Shown piece after piece: positions 6,634 through 10,549 of a DNA stretch of 10,549 nt. The DNA lies in contig CAMAWK010000073.1 of NCBI GenBank assembly GCA_945861915.1, positions 1 to 10,549 of the forward strand, read 5' to 3'. Within the stretch, counting starts at the first letter, position 1, and the number at the start of each line of letters is the position of its first letter. Below the pieces are notes generated by a model, which did no database searches, had not been told where the DNA came from, and saw nothing but the letters and a program-made list of their open reading frames with translations. The stretch comes from Flavobacterium psychrophilum (GTDB lineage Bacteria > Bacteroidota > Bacteroidia > Flavobacteriales > Flavobacteriaceae). A program made the translations under genes and the position numbers.

Positions 6634-8604
6634 ATGAAAACAGCAAACAAGTATTTTGTCACTTTAGTTATAATACTCTTAACAATAACAGCCATTGGTC
6701 AAGTAAAATTGCCTAAACTAATAAGTAATGGTATGGTTCTACAACGAGATACAACCATTAAAATTTGGGGATGGGCAGCTCCAAACGAGGCTGTAACTAT
6801 TAATTTTTTGAATCAAAATCATATTGTTAATGCTAATAACACAGGTAATTGGGAATTGCAATTATCTAATTTACCTGCAGGAGGTCCACATGCTATGACC
6901 TTAACAGCATCCAATACCATTACAATCAATGATATTCTTATTGGCGATGTTTGGCTTTGTTCTGGACAATCGAATATGCATATGAACGTTGGAGGTACAG
7001 GATCTACCTATCAAAGTGATATAAACAATTCAACTAATGATAAAATTAGGCATTTTAAAGTACCATTAGTGTATGAATTTAATACTCCAAAAACTGATTT
7101 AACAGGTGGTACATGGATTAAAGCCAACCCTACTAATGTATTGCAATTCTCTGCTGCAGCGTATTTCTTCGCAAAAACATTGTATGATAAATATCAAATT
7201 CCGATTGGGTTGATTAATTCCAGTTCTGGCGGCACACCGATTCACGCTTGGATGAGCGAAACTGCGCTAAAATATTTTCCTGAAACAGTTGCAGAAATTC
7301 AGTTATTAAAAAATCCTACTTATGTAAACAATATTATTCAAAATGATTTCAATTTGGAGAATAATTGGAATACTCTTCTAAAAAATAATGATGCTGGAAT
7401 CATAAACAATTGGAAATCTAACAATACGGACACTTCTACTTGGGGTGATATTACGGTGCCTTTTACCAAAAGAGATATTGGTTCAGTTTGGTATAAAAAA
7501 GACATAACCGTAACGGCCGATATGGTAGCAAATCCATCTAATTTGAAACTTGGAGCTTTGATTGAAGTTGATTCAACTTATGTAAACGGAAAATTCGTTG
7601 GTTTTAACAACAAGGAATGGGCTTACAGAAATTACACTATTCCTGCAAACACCCTAGTTCTAGGGAAAAATACGATTACAGTTAGACTTGTGAATAATAG
7701 CCTAACAGGAGGATTTACGGGGTATGGGTTTCAATTAGTCGGAGGAAGCAACCAAACAGAGATTATTGATTTAAAAGGGACTTGGAAATTTAAAGTGGGT
7801 TATGCAATGTCTGTTTTACCAAATCCAGTTGTTTTAGAATGGAAACCAACCTCTTTGTACAACGGCATGCTTGAACCCTTAAAAGACTATGTTATGAAAG
7901 GGGCAATTTGGTATCAAGGAGAAGGAAACGCTGTAAAATCTCCCCAATATGCAATCTATTTACGTTCGTTAATTGATAATTGGCGAACCCTTTTTAAAAA
8001 TCCAACAATGCCATTTATATATGTGCAACTACCTAATTATCAGGCAGCGGTTGCCAATCCATCAGACAGTGGCGGTTGGCCATATTTGAGAGAATCACAG
8101 CTTAAAACACTCGCAATTCCTTTTACAGGTATGGCAACTACGATAGATGTTGGTGACCCAAACAATATTCATCCGGTTTACAAAAAACCAGTTGGTATTC
8201 GTTTGGCTCTTGCCGCTCAAAAGGTAGCTTATAACAATGAGCAACTAGTGTATTCTGGTCCCATCTATGAATCAATGAAAATTGTAGGTAATACAATCGA
8301 ACTGACTTTTAATACATTAGGAAGTCTTATGAAATTTAAATCCAATGGAACACCTATAGGAACGCATACTAATTTTGCTATTGCAGGAAGCAATAAGACT
8401 TTTTCTTGGGCTCAAGCCAGAATTGAAGGAAATAAAGTAATCGTTTGGAATGATGCCATACCTAATCCAGTTGCTGTTCGATATGCTTGGGGTCAAAATC
8501 CAGCTGGAGAAAAATTATTCAATACAGAAGATTTACCTGCATCGCCTTTCAGGACAGATTCTTGGGCAGTTGGAAAACAATACTTTTTAATTAATTACAA
8601 CTAA
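6634..8604 (+). CDS. Sialate O-acetylesterase-type SGNH carbohydrate esterase, copy 2
   Basis: 656 residues from the ATG at 6634, chosen because it opens a classic signal peptide (MKTANKYF then a hydrophobic run to AIG before Q23) that aligns with the start of copy 1. Architecture matches copy 1: N-terminal beta-rich domain, GDVWLCSGQSNM (104-115) with Ser113, SSGGTPIHAW (197-206), an inserted GH2-like beta-sandwich (about 265-390), GAIWYQGEGN (423-432) with Asn432, and NNIHP (510-514) with His513. The residue two before the catalytic His is Asn511 (8164-8166), where copy 1 and many bacterial relatives have Asp. It also has a 12-residue tail beyond FRTDSW, where copy 1 stops. The likely role is glycan O-deacetylation with a specificity differing from copy 1, or reduced activity. 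It is separated from copy 1 by 65 bases and is an obvious product of tandem duplication or of acquiring a close homologue. Confidence 0.87.
   Translation: MKTANKYFVTLVIILLTITAIGQVKLPKLISNGMVLQRDTTIKIWGWAAPNEAVTINFLNQNHIVNANNTGNWELQLSNLPAGGPHAMTLTASNTITINDILIGDVWLCSGQSNMHMNVGGTGSTYQSDINNSTNDKIRHFKVPLVYEFNTPKTDLTGGTWIKANPTNVLQFSAAAYFFAKTLYDKYQIPIGLINSSSGGTPIHAWMSETALKYFPETVAEIQLLKNPTYVNNIIQNDFNLENNWNTLLKNNDAGIINNWKSNNTDTSTWGDITVPFTKRDIGSVWYKKDITVTADMVANPSNLKLGALIEVDSTYVNGKFVGFNNKEWAYRNYTIPANTLVLGKNTITVRLVNNSLTGGFTGYGFQLVGGSNQTEIIDLKGTWKFKVGYAMSVLPNPVVLEWKPTSLYNGMLEPLKDYVMKGAIWYQGEGNAVKSPQYAIYLRSLIDNWRTLFKNPTMPFIYVQLPNYQAAVANPSDSGGWPYLRESQLKTLAIPFTGMATTIDVGDPNNIHPVYKKPVGIRLALAAQKVAYNNEQLVYSGPIYESMKIVGNTIELTFNTLGSLMKFKSNGTPIGTHTNFAIAGSNKTFSWAQARIEGNKVIVWNDAIPNPVAVRYAWGQNPAGEKLFNTEDLPASPFRTDSWAVGKQYFLINYN
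7576..7605 (+). repeat. 30-base identical tract shared by the two esterase copies (copy 2 side)
   Basis: Partner of 5594-5623, in the same reading frame and the same place in the inserted beta-sandwich. The two tracts lie 1982 bases apart in direct orientation, so they could support recombination that would delete or fuse the paralogues. Confidence 0.85.
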
Positions 8605-8654
8605 TTTTAAAAAAGAAAATTAATTAATTTATACACTCAAAAACCAATTTTACT
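8605..8654 (+). other. 50-base AT-rich gap before the GH2 gene
   Basis: Very AT-rich spacer containing a 14-base AT-only palindrome (8617-8630) and a near repeat of TTAATTAATT that also occurs at 8587-8596, overlapping the end of the esterase. No GC stem, T-run terminator or recognisable Bacteroidota promoter is seen; the GH2 gene is therefore probably read through from upstream. Confidence 0.5.
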
Positions 8655-10549
8655 ATGTTTAAATCCACTTCAATAAAGAAAAAAAGTACCATTGTAGCTT
8701 TTTTAGTTTGCATTGCTTTTCAAACAAAAGCACAAAATCGAGAAGTTCAATTGCTAGATACAGGCTGGAAATTTCTCAATAAAGAAATTAGCGCTACTAT
8801 AAACGAGATAGACGATTCGTCATGGTCAACCGTTACTGTACCTCACGATTGGGCAATAGCAGGGCCTTTTGATATGAATATCGATTTACAAGCGGTTCAA
8901 GTTTTGGAAGATGGCGATAAAAAACCAAAATTAAGAACAGGTAGAACAGGCGCTTTGCCTTGTTTTGGAATTGGTTGGTATAGAAAAGCACTCAACGTTT
9001 CAAAAGCAGATGAAGGTAAACGTGTTTTTGTAGAATTCGACGGAGCAATGAGCCGTGCCAAAGTATATTTAAATGGTGTGTATGTAGGCGAATGGCCTTA
9101 CGGTTATTCTTCATTTACATTTGAATTGACTAAGTTCATTCAATATGGAAAAGAGAATACCTTGTCTGTTCGTTTAGAAAATAAAGAGGAATCTTCTAGA
9201 TGGTATCCGGGTGCGGGAATTTATAGAAATGTTAGATTGGTAAAAACCGCTCCCGTTCGTGTAGCTAATTGGGGAACTTACATTACAACACCAATTGTTA
9301 CAGACAAACAAGCAGAAGTAAACATCAAAACCGAAATTGATGGCGGCGAAAACGTGCAATTAGTAACCGAAATTTTCGATACCAAAGGCAAAAAAGTAGC
9401 CTCAACTAAAACCAGCGGTACCAAAGTTTTTGAACAAAAATTAAAAGTAAACAAACCTAGTTTATGGAGTCCAGAAACGCCTATTTTATACACTGCAGTT
9501 TCTAAAGTTTTTGTTGGAAAAACACAAACAGATGAATACAAAACCACTTTTGGTTTTAGAACTATCAAATTCGACAAAGACAAAGGATTTTTCCTGAACG
9601 GGAAATATACCAAATTCAAAGGGGTTTGTTTGCACCACGATTTAGGATCTATCGGAGCAGCAGTAAATTATCGTGCTACTGAGCGTCAATTGGTGATGAT
9701 GAAAGAAATGGGTGTCAATGCCATTCGAACTTCTCATAATCCACCTTCGTTAGAGTTACTAAAAATTTGTGATAGTATTGGTCTAATGGTTCAAGTAGAA
9801 GCGTTTGATGAATGGAAAAACGGAAAAAATGAAAATGGATACGGAGAATTTTTTGATGCTTGGGCCGAAAAAGATTTAACGACGATGATCAAAAGAGACC
9901 GCAATCATCCCTCGGTAATAATGTGGAGTATAGGAAACGAAATTCGGGAACAAGGAATGCCAGAAGGTGCTGCAATGGCTCGATTCTTAACTAAAATTGC
10001 GCACGATTTAGACCCCACTCGTCCTGTTTCTGCAGGTTTCAATAATTATAACGGAGCTATAAAAAACGGATTGGCAGCCGAAGTTGACTTAGTTGGTTTT
10101 AATTATGCTCCTGATGAGTATACCAAAAAACACCTAGCCTATCCAAATTTCACAATCTACGGAAGCGAAACTGCCTCAACAGTAAGTTCTCGTGGCGAAT
10201 ATAAATTCCCTGTAACTCCTTCTAAAAAAGCGTGGTACACTGACTATCAATTAACCAGTTATGATTTAGAAACCTGTAGCTGGGCGGATTTACCTGATTT
10301 TGAATTCCAATACCAAGACGATTTAGATTTTATTGCAGGTGAATTTGTTTGGACAGGCTTCGATTATTTAGGAGAACCTTCTCCTTATAACGAAGGGACT
10401 CCCGCTAGAAGTTCTTATTTTGGAATTGTAGATTTAGCTGGATTACCTAAAGATCGTTACTATTTATACCAAAGTAAATGGAGCGACAAACCAGTATTTC
10501 ACGTGTTGCCACACTGGACTTGGCCTGACCGTTTGAATCAAAAAGTGCC
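8655..10549 (+). CDS. Secreted GH2 beta-galactosidase-like glycosidase, 3' truncated
   Basis: 631 complete codons are visible and the frame is open to the right edge. The signal peptide is about 1-26 (QTKA before Q27). The N-terminal jelly-roll sugar-binding domain runs to about residue 198 and includes TVPHDW, GWYRK (107-111) and RWYPGAGIYR (182-191). An Ig-like domain follows (about 200-305). The TIM barrel starts after GFRT (300-303), with HHD (327-329), RTSHNPP (358-364) and EAFDEW (382-387). The acid/base is Glu429 in WSIGNE and the nucleophile is Glu505 in YGSETAS. After the barrel, HVLPHW (616-621) marks the join to the C-terminal Ig-like/DUF4982 region common in Bacteroidota GH2 enzymes, which is cut off. 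Such proteins are mostly exo-beta-galactosidases, although GH2 also includes glucuronidases, mannosidases and others. A galactose target would agree with the GH43-like gene. The ATG at 8655 is chosen because the signal peptide follows it. Confidence 0.88.
   Translation, partial: MFKSTSIKKKSTIVAFLVCIAFQTKAQNREVQLLDTGWKFLNKEISATINEIDDSSWSTVTVPHDWAIAGPFDMNIDLQAVQVLEDGDKKPKLRTGRTGALPCFGIGWYRKALNVSKADEGKRVFVEFDGAMSRAKVYLNGVYVGEWPYGYSSFTFELTKFIQYGKENTLSVRLENKEESSRWYPGAGIYRNVRLVKTAPVRVANWGTYITTPIVTDKQAEVNIKTEIDGGENVQLVTEIFDTKGKKVASTKTSGTKVFEQKLKVNKPSLWSPETPILYTAVSKVFVGKTQTDEYKTTFGFRTIKFDKDKGFFLNGKYTKFKGVCLHHDLGSIGAAVNYRATERQLVMMKEMGVNAIRTSHNPPSLELLKICDSIGLMVQVEAFDEWKNGKNENGYGEFFDAWAEKDLTTMIKRDRNHPSVIMWSIGNEIREQGMPEGAAMARFLTKIAHDLDPTRPVSAGFNNYNGAIKNGLAAEVDLVGFNYAPDEYTKKHLAYPNFTIYGSETASTVSSRGEYKFPVTPSKKAWYTDYQLTSYDLETCSWADLPDFEFQYQDDLDFIAGEFVWTGFDYLGEPSPYNEGTPARSSYFGIVDLAGLPKDRYYLYQSKWSDKPVFHVLPHWTWPDRLNQKV

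Noticed and set aside
8587-8630. Repeated TTAATTAATT and a 14-base palindrome around the gap before the GH2 gene
   Set aside because: All bases are A or T, there is no stable stem, no following T-run and no operator-like spacing; it fits low-complexity AT-rich spacer.
9278-9619. 113-codon open frame on the minus strand inside the GH2 gene
   Set aside because: It is a shadow of the conserved GH2 Ig-like domain on the + strand, with no family features of its own.

Overview
The window reads as a piece of a polysaccharide utilization locus (PUL) from a marine-type Bacteroidota, most likely a flavobacterium. The DNA is AT-rich, genes lack obvious Shine-Dalgarno sites and start after A-rich leaders. 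Nearly every product carries a Sec signal peptide whose mature end begins near Gln, and the protein families are typical of Bacteroidota glycan degradation. No rRNA, tRNA, CRISPR array, insertion sequence or integrase is visible.

Layout: all seven genes lie on the + strand. (1) 2-487: C-terminal part of an alpha/beta-hydrolase esterase, cut by the left edge. (2) 492-1625: secreted GH43-like beta-propeller, resembling exo-beta-1,3-galactanases. (3) 1641-3239: S1 sulfatase, iduronate-2-sulfatase-like. (4) 3246-4631: a second S1 sulfatase of a different subfamily. (5) 4628-6568 and (6) 6634-8604: tandem paralogous sialate-O-acetylesterase-type SGNH esterases, each with a beta-sandwich insertion. 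(7) 8655-10549: GH2 beta-galactosidase-like enzyme, cut by the right edge after both catalytic glutamates. Gaps within genes 1-5 are 4, 15, 6 and -4 bases; those around gene 6 are 65 and 50 bases. This is consistent with one polycistronic unit, though the last two gaps could hold weak promoters.

Working together (inference): sulfatases remove sulfate esters, three esterases remove acetyl or other acyl groups, and the GH43-like and GH2 enzymes then trim exposed sugars. The expected target is a sulfated and acylated galactose-containing glycan, such as an algal galactan or arabinogalactan-type polymer; ulvan or another sulfated algal polymer cannot be excluded. No SusC/SusD pair, regulator or endo-acting lyase or hydrolase is in the window, so the polymer cannot be named.

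The individual families are known. The most noteworthy points are the absence of a recognisable canonical base in the GH43-like protein, the duplicated esterases with a D-to-N change next to the catalytic His of the second copy, and a 30-base identical tract shared by the two copies. I see no evidence of a wholly new system.
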